Source: an uncultured Taibaiella sp. (GTDB lineage Bacteria; Bacteroidota; Bacteroidia; Chitinophagales; Chitinophagaceae). Taken from it: 21,773 nt of DNA. Both the position numbers and the translations under genes were made by a program. The DNA is taken from NCBI GenBank assembly GCA_946886975.1, contig CAMPJV010000008.1:1-21773 (forward strand), written 5' to 3'. Positions 12,427 to 20,685 of this stretch are shown piece after piece. Position 1 is the first letter of the stretch; every line of letters begins with the position of its first letter. The notes beneath the pieces are model-generated. The model worked only from the letters and a program-made list of their open reading frames with translations, made no database searches and was not told the DNA's origin.

Positions 12427-14409
12427 ATGAAAAGGGCTTCCTTATTTCTAATTGCTATAGGCACTCTGGCCTTTACTCAGAGCTGTAAGATGAAGACGAC
12501 AGAGTCCGCGGTAAGCGGTGATGCCGCCTCAAAGGTGTACGTTGCACCTGGTAAATATGATGAGTTCTACAACTTTGTTTCTGGTGGTTTCAATGGGCAG
12601 GTTTCTGTATATGGTATTCCCTCCGGTAGGTTGTTGAAGGTGATTCCTGTTTTTTCATTGAACCCGGAAAACGGGTATGGTTATAGTGAAGAGACCAAGC
12701 CGATGCTGCAAACATCTCACGGCTCTGTTCCCTGGGATGATCAACACCACCTGGCTTTATCGCAGACAAATGGCGAACACGATGGACGCTGGCTTTTCGC
12801 AAATGCGAATAACACTCCGCGAGTTGCGCGTATCGACCTGAAAAATTTCAGGACTATGGAGATACTAGAGTTGCCGAACAGTGCGGGAAACCACTCTTCT
12901 CCATTTCTTACAGAAAACACGGAGTATGTAATTGCAGGCACGCGCTTCGCCATTCCAGTTGATAATCAGGAGGCTCCTATAAATGACGCATCTTTCAAGC
13001 AGAATTTTAAAAGCACGGTTTCTTTCATTGGTATTGACAAGAACTCCGGGCACATGGGCGTTTCATTCCAGGTGATCCTTCCTGGCATGGATCTGGATCT
13101 CAGCCGCGCAGGAAAAGGGCCTTCTCATGGCTGGTTTTTCTTCTCTACCTATAATACTGAGCAGGCGAGCACTTTGCTGGAAGTGAACGCTTCTCAAAAG
13201 GATAAGGACTTTATCGTAGCAATCAACTGGAAAAAAGCTGAGGAGTATGTAAAAGCAGGGAAGGGGAAGAAAATGCCAACGGAATACTACCATAATACAC
13301 TCGATGAAGAAAATCATACAGCGAAATCTGAGGTTATCAGAGAGGTACTGACGCTGGATCCTGCAGAATTGAAAGACTTCGTTTATCTTATTCCATGTCC
13401 TAAGTCACCGCACGGCTGTGATGTAAATCCTACCGGCGAGTACATCGTGGGTAGTGGTAAGCTCGCTGCCTTAATACCAGTATTCTCTTTTGATAAAATA
13501 ACGAAAGCGATCGCTGCAAGTTCTTTTGAAGGAGAGTATCACGGGATTCCTGTGATTAAGTATGAAGCTGCGCTTCACGGAGAAGTGAAGAAGCCGGGTC
13601 TTGGTCCTTTACACACAGAATTTGACGACAAAGGAAATGCATACACATCATTCTTTGTTTCTTCTGAGATAGTGAAGTGGAATGTTAAGGACCTTAAAGT
13701 ATTGGATCGTGTGCCTACCTATTATTCTATTGGCCACCTGATGGTGCCTGGAGGTGATACAAAGAAACCATATGGTAAGTATGTAATAGCTTACAATAAA
13801 ATTACAAAAGATCGTTACCTGCCTACAGGACCTGAACTTGCCCAAAGTGCACAGCTCTATTCAATCGAGGGCGATAAAATGCAGTTGTTGCTCGATTATC
13901 CTACAATCGGTGAGCCACACTACGCCCAGGCTATATTGGCAAGCAAAATTAAAGATCAGAGTGTAAAATTCTACGATATCACGAAGAACAAGCACCCATA
14001 TGTCTCTATGGGAGAGAAGGGAACGAAGGTCGAAAGACAAGGAAATGTGGTGCACGTTTACATGACAGCTATCAGATCGCACCTCACACCGGATATTATT
14101 GAAGGGGTGCAAGTTGGGGATGAGGTACTGTTCCACGTCACGAACCTGGAACAGGATTGGGATATTCCGCACGGTTTTGCCATAAAGCATGCTGACAACG
14201 CTGAGTTGCTGATCATGCCTGGTGAAACAGCTACGCTGAAGTTCATTCCAAAAAAGACCGGTATTTATCCGTTTTACTGTACAGACTTCTGTTCTGCACT
14301 GCACCAGGAGATGCAGGGATATCTGAGAGTATCTGCAAAGGGAAGCAACACTCCGCTGAAATGGGGAGCCGACACTACCAAGGGTGCCTCAGGTGTTGCT
14401 GTAAACTAA
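12427..14409 (+). CDS. nosZ: Nitrous oxide reductase, clade II
   Basis: A 660-residue NosZ that reduces N2O to N2 with a CuZ cluster and a CuA site. CuZ histidines can be placed at H107 and H108 (DDQHH), H156 (GNHSSPF), H329 (SPHGCD), H396 (PLHTEF), H437 (IGHLM) and H498 (EPHYA): all seven are present. The C-terminal cupredoxin domain has CuA ligands H582 (IPHGF), C618 and C622 (CTDFC), H626 and M629. The signal is Sec type with a lipobox (FTQSC, C20) and has no twin-arginine motif, which marks the clade II form and predicts a membrane-anchored enzyme. Directly followed by a strong hairpin with a T run. All key residues are intact, so the enzyme should be active if matured. Confidence 0.97.
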   Translation: MKRASLFLIAIGTLAFTQSCKMKTTESAVSGDAASKVYVAPGKYDEFYNFVSGGFNGQVSVYGIPSGRLLKVIPVFSLNPENGYGYSEETKPMLQTSHGSVPWDDQHHLALSQTNGEHDGRWLFANANNTPRVARIDLKNFRTMEILELPNSAGNHSSPFLTENTEYVIAGTRFAIPVDNQEAPINDASFKQNFKSTVSFIGIDKNSGHMGVSFQVILPGMDLDLSRAGKGPSHGWFFFSTYNTEQASTLLEVNASQKDKDFIVAINWKKAEEYVKAGKGKKMPTEYYHNTLDEENHTAKSEVIREVLTLDPAELKDFVYLIPCPKSPHGCDVNPTGEYIVGSGKLAALIPVFSFDKITKAIAASSFEGEYHGIPVIKYEAALHGEVKKPGLGPLHTEFDDKGNAYTSFFVSSEIVKWNVKDLKVLDRVPTYYSIGHLMVPGGDTKKPYGKYVIAYNKITKDRYLPTGPELAQSAQLYSIEGDKMQLLLDYPTIGEPHYAQAILASKIKDQSVKFYDITKNKHPYVSMGEKGTKVERQGNVVHVYMTAIRSHLTPDIIEGVQVGDEVLFHVTNLEQDWDIPHGFAIKHADNAELLIMPGETATLKFIPKKTGIYPFYCTDFCSALHQEMQGYLRVSAKGSNTPLKWGADTTKGASGVAVN

Positions 14410-14421
14410 TATTTTAACTCC

Positions 14422-14457
14422 ATGGCAGCGCGCGGGTATATGCGTGCTGCCATTTTT
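14422..14457 (+). terminator. Hairpin plus T run right after nosZ
   Basis: ATGGCAGCGCGC (14422-14433) pairs with GCGTGCTGCCAT (14442-14453): 12 pairs with one G-U, loop of 8, followed by TTTTTAATTATT. This is a textbook intrinsic terminator shape and lies inside the nos operon, 12 bases before the next start codon. Probably partial, since nosB-L-D-F-Y have no visible promoter of their own. Confidence 0.8.
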
Positions 14458-14468
14458 AATTATTCCTT

Positions 14469-15053
14469 ATGAAGAAGTTAAGCCCGTTGGGGCGAATCAG
14501 CATTTTTCTGGTGATAGCCTGTATTATTACTTTGTGGTTCTTTCCCATGTGGCGTATTGATCTGGCCGCGCCGCAATACCCGGAAGGTATTTACATGAAT
14601 ATCTGGATCAATGATCTTTCGGGCGATGTGGAAATAATAAACGGACTTAACCACTACATAGGGATGAAAACAATCCACAAAGAAGATTTCCGGGAGTTTG
14701 TTTACCTACCCATTGCTTTAGCATCCTTTTGTGTGCTGGGTTTGATTGTATTCTTCTGGAACAGGAAGGTCGGCTATTACGTATGGTGCGGGATCTTTCT
14801 TCTGATGGCCGGGTTGTCCATGTATGATTTTTGGAAATGGGAATATGATTACGGCCACAATCTCAGTCCTACTGCACCGATAAAGGTGCCTGGTATGGCT
14901 TACCAGCCACCCCTGATTGGTTACAAAAAAATGCTCAACTTTGAAGCGCTCTCGCAACCGGATATCGGCGGCTGGTTCTTTATCATTGCAGGAGCAATTC
15001 TTGCAGGCGTTTCGATATATGAATGGCGGCGAGCGAAAACACAGACGATATGA
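14469..15053 (+). CDS. nosB: NosB-like membrane protein of clade II nos clusters
   Basis: A 194-residue protein with about four membrane helices (residues 10-28, 77-97, 102-120, 166-185) and two outer loops. Loop motifs INGLNHYIGM (57-66), DFWKWEYDYGHN (120-131) and PPLIGYKKMLNFEALSQPDI (147-166) look conserved. A transmembrane protein of unknown function, named NosB, follows nosZ in clade II clusters, and I assign this by position and topology; the symbol is tentative. Possible roles are linking the quinol pool or the cytochrome to NosZ, or NosZ maturation. Its stop overlaps the nosL start by ATGA. Confidence 0.65.
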   Translation: MKKLSPLGRISIFLVIACIITLWFFPMWRIDLAAPQYPEGIYMNIWINDLSGDVEIINGLNHYIGMKTIHKEDFREFVYLPIALASFCVLGLIVFFWNRKVGYYVWCGIFLLMAGLSMYDFWKWEYDYGHNLSPTAPIKVPGMAYQPPLIGYKKMLNFEALSQPDIGGWFFIIAGAILAGVSIYEWRRAKTQTI

Positions 15054-15472
15054 AAATGGGCCTCACAATTTTATCCCCTTTCCTGAGCCTTTGCCTATTC
15101 TCGTGCGGTAGAGCCTACGAGCCGATCGAATACGGCAAGGACCCTTGCGCTCATTGCAGGATGACCATTGTTGATGATCGGTATGCTGCGGAGCTGGTAA
15201 CAGGCAAAGGACGAGCATATAAGTTCGATGATGTCATCTGCATGAAACAGTTTATCTCGGCTCAGCAGCCAGATGACCAGTTGCTTGTATTTGTAGAAGA
15301 TTATTCAAAGCAGGTCGAGGGGGCTATTGACGCAAAGACTGCAATCTATTTGCAGCATGAGTTTTTCTCAAGTCCTATGAACGGTAACTATGCGGCTTTT
15401 GCTTCAGAGGCTGATGCGGCATATTTGATGGATAGTTTGAAAGTGCAGGAGGCTAAATGGGAGGACCTTTGA
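15050..15472 (+). CDS. nosL: NosL copper chaperone lipoprotein
   Basis: A 140-residue lipoprotein that delivers Cu(I) towards NosZ. From the ATG at 15050, which overlaps the preceding stop as ATGA, the lipobox ends at C19 (CLFSC). The NosL copper site is seen as DPCAHCRMTI with C33, C36 and M38, and the family pattern continues with YKFDDVICMKQFI and a histidine/Phe stretch near LQHEFFSSPMNGNYAAF. An earlier in-frame ATG at 15023 lies inside the previous gene and would spoil the signal peptide. Placed before nosD, unlike in many proteobacterial clusters where it comes last. Confidence 0.9.
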   Translation: MKMGLTILSPFLSLCLFSCGRAYEPIEYGKDPCAHCRMTIVDDRYAAELVTGKGRAYKFDDVICMKQFISAQQPDDQLLVFVEDYSKQVEGAIDAKTAIYLQHEFFSSPMNGNYAAFASEADAAYLMDSLKVQEAKWEDL

Positions 15473-16704
15473 TGATTTCTTTGAGGCTTTTATTGTTTGT
15501 TTCGTTTGTTGCAAGTTTCCTGGGTGCTAGTGCTGCAAAATCAACTATTACACCGTCCCACATACTCCAGAAAGTTATTGACAACTCCGCTGATGGTGAT
15601 ACTATTTACATAAGTAAAGGGTATTACAAACAATACAACATTATTGTTAGAAAGCAGTTGGTTCTAATAGGTGAAGACTATCCGGTGTTCGATGGGGACA
15701 AGAAGCATGAAGTGTTCATTGTCACTGCTCCGAATGTTGTCTTAAAGGGCCTTCAGGTTCAAAATACAGGCCAAAGCAGTATGGTGGATATGGCAGGAAT
15801 CAAGCTGCAGAATACATCAGGAGTAAAGGTGACCCATTGTAAGATATTCAATTCAACATATGGCGTGTACCTTCAAAACAGTACTAAGTGTACGATCGAA
15901 GCCAATGAGATAGCATCGAATGCGGTTGATGAGTTGCAGGCGGGCAATGGCGTACACGCATGGAAATGTAATAGCCTCCTGATAAAAGGAAATGACCTTT
16001 CCGGACACCGGGATGGTATTTACTTCGAGTTTGTCACTAGTTCCTTGATCCACAGAAACAACTCGCATAACAATATTCGTTACGGGCTTCATTTTATGTT
16101 TTCCCATAACGATACGTACAGCTACAATACTTTTCAGAGTAATGGAGCTGGCGTGGCAGTAATGTATACCAAAGGAGTAACGATGTACAAGAATACATTT
16201 TACCATAACTGGGGTGATGCGTCCTATGCCATTCTTCTAAAAGACATTTCAGACAGCAGGATTGAGTCAAACAAGTTCATCAAGAACACCATTGGGATTT
16301 ACATGGAAGGAAGTAATCGCCTACATGTGGCGTATAATGAGTTTAGTGATAATGGATGGGCTATGCGCATACAGGCAAGCTGCGAAGCAAATACGTTTGA
16401 GAAAAATAACTTTATGGGAAACTCCTTTGATGTTGCAACCAACGGTACGATGATGATGAATACGTTTCGGATGAATTACTGGGACAAATACGACGGGTAT
16501 GACCTTGATCGCAATGGCAAGGGAGACATTCCTTATTACCCGGTGAGTGTATATGCCGTAATCACCGAAAGGATACCAACTGCAATGATCCTTTACAGGA
16601 GCTTTCTCACTAACATTATGGAGCAGGTAGAGAAAGTCATGCCCAGTATCATTCCCGATCAGCTGAAGGATGATACACCTCAAATGAAAAAATGGAAGCT
16701 ATGA
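15472..16704 (+). CDS. nosD: NosD, periplasmic copper-site assembly protein
   Basis: About 410 residues with a Sec signal peptide (MISLRLLLFVSFVASFLGAS) and then a right-handed parallel beta-helix of short Asn-rich repeats (for example NSTYGVYLQNSTKCTIEANE, and NTIGIYMEGSNRLHVAYNEF), ending in the NosD-type DRNGKGDIPYYP block and a polar C-terminus. It works with the NosFY transporter to supply copper or sulfur for CuZ. Two starts compete: 15472 overlaps the nosL stop as TGATG and has GGAGG 7 bases upstream; 15457 is also preceded by AGGAGG but at only 4 bases. I prefer 15472. Confidence 0.93.
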   Translation: MISLRLLLFVSFVASFLGASAAKSTITPSHILQKVIDNSADGDTIYISKGYYKQYNIIVRKQLVLIGEDYPVFDGDKKHEVFIVTAPNVVLKGLQVQNTGQSSMVDMAGIKLQNTSGVKVTHCKIFNSTYGVYLQNSTKCTIEANEIASNAVDELQAGNGVHAWKCNSLLIKGNDLSGHRDGIYFEFVTSSLIHRNNSHNNIRYGLHFMFSHNDTYSYNTFQSNGAGVAVMYTKGVTMYKNTFYHNWGDASYAILLKDISDSRIESNKFIKNTIGIYMEGSNRLHVAYNEFSDNGWAMRIQASCEANTFEKNNFMGNSFDVATNGTMMMNTFRMNYWDKYDGYDLDRNGKGDIPYYPVSVYAVITERIPTAMILYRSFLTNIMEQVEKVMPSIIPDQLKDDTPQMKKWKL

Positions 16705-17429
16705 TCGCTATTGAGAACCTGACGAAGACCTTTGGAAAATTTAAGGCACTGGACGATATAAGTATTATGATGGAAAAGGGACAGGCTATTTCGCTGCTTG
16801 GTCCCAATGGATCTGGTAAGACCACAATAATAAAGTCCATCTTAGGTCTCGTGATCCCTGAAAAAGGCACGATTACAATCAGCGGCAATCTTGTAAAGCA
16901 GGACTGGCTCTATCGCTCAAAGATCGGCTATATGCCTCAGATCGGACGGTACCCGGATAACATGACTATTGGTCAGGTGATTGATATGATTAAAGAGTTG
17001 CGAAAGGATTATTCCGTTTACGACGAGGAGCTTATCTATGGTTTTGGACTGGATAAGATCAAAGGGAAAACCATGAAGAACCTCTCAGGTGGCACGAGGC
17101 AGAAGGTAAGTGCTTGTCTGGCGTTCTTATTCTCGCCGGATATCTACATTCTGGACGAGCCTACTGCCGGTCTTGATCCTGTTTCGAGTGAGCTGTTGAA
17201 GGAAAAGATGATAAAGGAGCGCGCAGCAGGCAAGCTAATTCTGATTACCTCACATGTACTAAGCGACCTGGAGGGCATAGCAAGTCACATTATTTACCTG
17301 CAGGAGGGAAAGCTGATGTTTTACAGTTCCGTAGAGGATCTGCAGGCAAGAACAGGTGAAATTAAACTCAATAAAGTTATTGCACAGGTTATTAAATCCG
17401 GTCTGAAGACTTCTGAACACTACGTTTAG
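16701..17429 (+). CDS. nosF: NosF, ABC transporter ATPase of the NosDFY system
   Basis: A 242-residue ABC ATPase. Walker A is GPNGSGKTT (34-42), Q-loop Q80, signature LSGGT at 128-132, Walker B IYILDE (148-153) with E153, and the switch His in ITSHVLSDLEG (H185). The ATG at 16701 overlaps the nosD stop as ATGA; a second ATG three codons earlier (16692) would also be possible. Couples ATP hydrolysis to NosY in the inner membrane for NosZ maturation. Confidence 0.93.
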   Translation: MIAIENLTKTFGKFKALDDISIMMEKGQAISLLGPNGSGKTTIIKSILGLVIPEKGTITISGNLVKQDWLYRSKIGYMPQIGRYPDNMTIGQVIDMIKELRKDYSVYDEELIYGFGLDKIKGKTMKNLSGGTRQKVSACLAFLFSPDIYILDEPTAGLDPVSSELLKEKMIKERAAGKLILITSHVLSDLEGIASHIIYLQEGKLMFYSSVEDLQARTGEIKLNKVIAQVIKSGLKTSEHYV

Positions 17430-17475
17430 GATCGCAAAAAGATCCGCGGCTGATACCCAATTTCAATACACAGGA

Positions 17476-18243
17476 ATGAAAACGATCACAAAATACGTCT
17501 TGCTTGATCTCCTCAGAAATAAGGTGATTCTGGTCTACACTATTATCCTCGCAGTGCTGGCAATCAGTGTGCTGAGCCTCGATAATAATCCGTCCAAAGG
17601 CCTGCTTAGCTTGCTCAACGTGACATTGCTCTTTGTGCCAATTATAACAATACTGTTTGCGACTATTTACTTTTTCAATTCAGTTGAATTTACGGAGCTC
17701 TTACTTTCGCAGCCGACAAGACGACAGACCGTGATATTGTCGCAGTACATAGGTGTTGCGTTGTCGCTGTCTGCAGCCTTTGTTCTTGGTATCGGGCTTC
17801 CCTTGGTTTTCCTTGTGTCAGGTACGGAGTCCCTTATAATGGTTATTACTGGCGTATTGCTAACGATGATCTTTACCTCACTTGCTCTCCTGATATTTGT
17901 CAGCTCTAAGGACAAGACCAAAGGCATCGGGGTGGCAATTGTTACGGCTTTGTTTTTTTCACTTCTATTTGACGGTTTGCTGATCGCTTTTATTTATTCC
18001 TTCAGCGAGTATCCTATCGACCATGTGGTTCTTGGTATGGTAGCTCTTAATCCTATTGATCTTGCCAGGGTTCTGATGCTGCTGCAGCTTGACGTTGCTG
18101 TGCTTATGGGCTACTCAGGCGCGTTATTCAAAAAGTTTCTTGGATCCGCTACCGGGAGCATTTTCTCTTTGTTATGTATGGCGTTCTGGGTGGTTATTCC
18201 ACTGCTCCTGTCATTACGCATTTTCAAGCGCAAAGACCTTTAA
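17476..18243 (+). CDS. nosY: NosY, ABC transporter permease of the NosDFY system
   Basis: A 255-residue permease with about six membrane helices. The NosY-type block NPIDLARVLMLLQLDVAVLM and the following GYSGALFKKFLGS before the last helix are clear. It follows nosF after 46 bases, the widest gap of the nosL-Y run, which contains a small GGATC/GATCC dyad (17429-17445) without a T run. The start is preceded by ACAGGA. It ends one base before the stop of the convergent Fe-S assembly gene, with no terminator between. Confidence 0.92.
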   Translation: MKTITKYVLLDLLRNKVILVYTIILAVLAISVLSLDNNPSKGLLSLLNVTLLFVPIITILFATIYFFNSVEFTELLLSQPTRRQTVILSQYIGVALSLSAAFVLGIGLPLVFLVSGTESLIMVITGVLLTMIFTSLALLIFVSSKDKTKGIGVAIVTALFFSLLFDGLLIAFIYSFSEYPIDHVVLGMVALNPIDLARVLMLLQLDVAVLMGYSGALFKKFLGSATGSIFSLLCMAFWVVIPLLLSLRIFKRKDL

Positions 18244-18244
18244 A

Positions 18245-18580
18245 TTATGACCAGCCAAGCAGTGCTTTTCCTGCTGCACTGATGTGGTCAGCATTCCATT
18301 TTGGCTCCCACACCAGGTTGACCTCTGCCTGGAAACCTTCTAATGCGCCCTCCACCGCTGCCTTGGCATGACCTGTGATGATGCCACCGAGGGGACAGGA
18401 TCTTGTTGATAGCGTCATTTCTACTACAATCTTGCGCTCAGCTTCATTCACCGTAATATTGTAAACAAGACCGAGGTCAACAATGTTGATTCCAAGTTCA
18501 GGGTCTGCCACTTCGTATAGCGCATTCAGTGCTTTTGTCTTCTCTGTATAGTACTTGTCTGTGATCTCCGGGTTCATCAT
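18245..18580 (-). CDS. MIP18/SufT-like iron-sulfur assembly factor
   Basis: A 111-residue protein of the DUF59 (MIP18/SufT/PaaD-like) family, which helps load Fe-S clusters onto target proteins. Seen: VADPELGINIVDLGLVYNI (24-42) with the DPE motif at 27-29 and the conserved cysteine C62 in STRSCPLGG. The start overlaps the preceding gene by 4 bases (ATGA), so it ends the minus-strand operon. Its presence beside a Ric-type repair protein fits a role in restoring Fe-S centres hit by NO. Whether it serves nos-linked proteins or general Fe-S assembly is open. Confidence 0.85.
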   Translation of the reverse strand: MMNPEITDKYYTEKTKALNALYEVADPELGINIVDLGLVYNITVNEAERKIVVEMTLSTRSCPLGGIITGHAKAAVEGALEGFQAEVNLVWEPKWNADHISAAGKALLGWS

Positions 18581-19830
18581 CTTCTGAGTTTATTTACGAT
18601 TATTAGGACATGTGTAAAATACCATGCTGAGGCGACGGACATCAGACTGCCGCCACCATATATGAGGATTGTTTGTCTGAGCAGAAATCCGGAAAGGAAT
18701 AGGAGGAAGCCGGGCAGATAAAGGTACATCTGCCATTTTACCCAATGTTCGTTCAACAGGTCTTTGGGCATGATGTCGGGCAGCTTGTCCGGTCTGGTTT
18801 TATGCATCCACACGATGAAAGGTAGAGTTTTGAAAGTTTGACCCATGATGATCACTGTGATAAAGCCGCCAAAAAAGGAAAACCCAAATGCCGAAATTGT
18901 ATTGGGTGAGACATTTCCATTTAGCGTCAGGATAGTTGTAAGGAGAACGAAAGGAATGCTTAGGAGGAATAATGCGAGAAATGTTTGTTTCATCCCATGA
19001 TCCATTTGCTTTCTCATCGCTGAGCCATAGCATCGCCTGATATAGTCGGCGTAAAATACCAGCCCCGCGATGAAAAGCGTTAGGTATAGTGGTTGTCCCC
19101 ACGTGCTTTTGGCTATCATACCTTCTAAAAGAAAGCAGATGAGGGCAACATTAAAGCAATAGTATGTCACATTAAGCCATTTGGTATTCTCATGCCTGCT
19201 CAGGAGGAACATAGGAATTAACCGGGCGCTTATCCCTGTCACTAACTGAAGGAACCAGCCGCCTATTCCCACCATGGCGTGTATCTTCAGGTAATGCAGG
19301 TGGTCTTCGGAAAGGAAAGCGAATTGGAGATTGAGTAGCAGTGTGCATCCAATGACTGCGGTCAATATCAGCCATACATGTGCAGTCATCACAAAATCCA
19401 TAATGATATTGTTTTTTCCGCGTTTACCAGTTCTGAAAAGGTTTATCGCATGCAGAATGATTGCCAGCAGTAGCAGGAAGGCGCCTGTATAGCTCAAAGT
19501 GTTGAACGTAAACAGCCAGAAAGAAGGGATGAGCATTGCCAGACCCGCCACCATTAACCCGAGAACTAAGACTGGCACCTTTTCACTGAATAGTCTGGCC
19601 TCCGCTATTACTGGAATAAGCTGATTACTCGCGCCAAAAATGACCATACTGGCCCAGCCGAACACGGCAAGATGAATGATCGCCAGTATTTTTGGTTGAA
19701 AGTAATGTCCCGGAAAGTCATTTGCTGCATTCAGGCAAAGTACTGACACAAGTACAAGGCCGGCAGCTGCAGTTATATAGTAGGGTATTATTGCCGCCTT
19801 CGCTGGAATATGGTCGCCGGGCGGCATCAT
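18577..19830 (-). CDS. NnrS/COX1-like polytopic membrane protein
   Basis: A 417-residue protein with about 12 membrane helices. Histidines inside helices, H53 (IIHLAVFGWASMVIFGASNQ), H151 (TAHVWLIL) and H184 (KIHAMVGIGGWF), look like heme ligands and recall the heme-copper oxidase subunit I and NnrS folds. NnrS-type proteins are linked to NO stress and denitrification. The catalytic CuB histidine trio of true oxidases is not evident, so an oxidase is unlikely. Overlaps the upstream gene by ATGA, and its own stop overlaps the next start the same way, a tight three-gene translation unit. Family assignment between NnrS and the wider COX1-like group is uncertain. Confidence 0.7.
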   Translation of the reverse strand: MMPPGDHIPAKAAIIPYYITAAAGLVLVSVLCLNAANDFPGHYFQPKILAIIHLAVFGWASMVIFGASNQLIPVIAEARLFSEKVPVLVLGLMVAGLAMLIPSFWLFTFNTLSYTGAFLLLLAIILHAINLFRTGKRGKNNIIMDFVMTAHVWLILTAVIGCTLLLNLQFAFLSEDHLHYLKIHAMVGIGGWFLQLVTGISARLIPMFLLSRHENTKWLNVTYYCFNVALICFLLEGMIAKSTWGQPLYLTLFIAGLVFYADYIRRCYGSAMRKQMDHGMKQTFLALFLLSIPFVLLTTILTLNGNVSPNTISAFGFSFFGGFITVIIMGQTFKTLPFIVWMHKTRPDKLPDIMPKDLLNEHWVKWQMYLYLPGFLLFLSGFLLRQTILIYGGGSLMSVASAWYFTHVLIIVNKLRR

Positions 19831-20624
19831 GTTGCTGACTCCTTTTTATAGATGATTAGTCGAACACCATCTTCTGTTTGCCTGTATACCAACTCATAAT
19901 TTCTTTCCTTTAGTTCCGGCAGCAGGAATTTTGGTATCCTTTTATGCATCACGTAAAGTGCCATCCCTTTTTCCAGGGTTTCCAGATGCTTAAGAATCGT
20001 AACCATAGGTTGTGGCATCGGTAGTGACCGTACGTCTATTGTTGAAAGTCTGCCCTGAAAGTAAGCTTCTTTCTCCTCGAATAGCTCCTCAGATGGATTT
20101 GCGTCGTCGACCAGCGCCAGGGTACTTTCGCCTTTGGAGATATAGGTGTGGATCTCATTGGCCCCTGCGCTAAAGATTTCAGATATGTAGCCTTGCCCTT
20201 TTAATATTTTGATGAGCGGAGTAGGCTCGAAAGAGTTTACCAGCAGTAAAGTTCCACCTGGTTTCAATTCCTTTATGGCCTTCATTATTGTCTTAAACGG
20301 ATCGTTGCCGTTTTCAATATCTGCTCTCACGTCCAGCCTAGTATCGTATTGCCTGTCATAAGTAGCTTTTTGAATGTTGTGTGTTTCAATTTCCTGGTGT
20401 TCTATGACAAATCCTAATGGCTTTAACTGTTCAAAGAATGTAGTGAGTTCGCATTTTCCGATCCTTGCGGCATCTGCTATCGTTACTCTTGAGGCCAGGA
20501 GTTTTCTAAGTATAGGGTTCCGCAGTTTCTTAAAGTGTGGGTTGATCGCCGCTATAGCATCTATGGCCCCGGAGTTCATTTTGATAAGCTCCGATATTGT
20601 TGTGTTTGCTGATATTACATTCAT
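19827..20624 (-). CDS. DUF1858-DUF2249-DUF2249 protein
   Basis: A 265-residue soluble protein. Residues 5-60 resemble DUF1858 (SELIKMNSGAIDAIAAINPH and LRNPILRKLLASRVTIADAA), a small helical domain often attached to redox proteins. Two DUF2249 modules follow, at about 95-165 (LDVRADIENGNDPFKTIM) and 195-260 (IDVRSLPMPQPMVTILK); each has the family's Asp-Val-Arg start and Pro-rich turn, related to the TusA-like fold. In TusA-like proteins a Cys often carries sulfur; here no Cys lies at that place, so persulfide transfer is unlikely. Found between a ric-type gene and a NnrS-like gene, which points to NO/N-oxide metabolism. Biochemical role unknown. Confidence 0.75.
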   Translation of the reverse strand: MNVISANTTISELIKMNSGAIDAIAAINPHFKKLRNPILRKLLASRVTIADAARIGKCELTTFFEQLKPLGFVIEHQEIETHNIQKATYDRQYDTRLDVRADIENGNDPFKTIMKAIKELKPGGTLLLVNSFEPTPLIKILKGQGYISEIFSAGANEIHTYISKGESTLALVDDANPSEELFEEKEAYFQGRLSTIDVRSLPMPQPMVTILKHLETLEKGMALYVMHKRIPKFLLPELKERNYELVYRQTEDGVRLIIYKKESAT

Positions 20625-20642
20625 AGCCTTGTTGGTTTAAAG

Positions 20643-20674
20643 ATTGAAGGGATGCGGCATGGCATCCCTTCAAT
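20643..20674. terminator. Perfect 13-bp hairpin between ric-type gene and DUF2249 gene
   Basis: ATTGAAGGGATGC (20643-20655) pairs perfectly with GCATCCCTTCAAT (20662-20674) around GGCATG. It lies 12 bases after the stop of the ric-type gene and 19 before the next start on the minus strand. On the minus strand only CTTT follows the stem, so termination would be partial; it may instead protect or divide the transcript. Confidence 0.6.
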
Positions 20675-20685
20675 GTAGGTTCGGG

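Noticed and set aside
13861..14304. Leftward 147-codon open frame inside nosZ
   Set aside because: Antisense to the conserved CuA domain of NosZ; no family features.
17429..17445. GGATC/GATCC dyad between nosF and nosY as a terminator
   Set aside because: Five-pair stem, no T run, and the genes clearly belong to one operon.
18577..19830. True cytochrome oxidase subunit I
   Set aside because: Length and three helix histidines recall the fold, but the CuB histidine set and oxidase partners (subunit II, III) are not seen.
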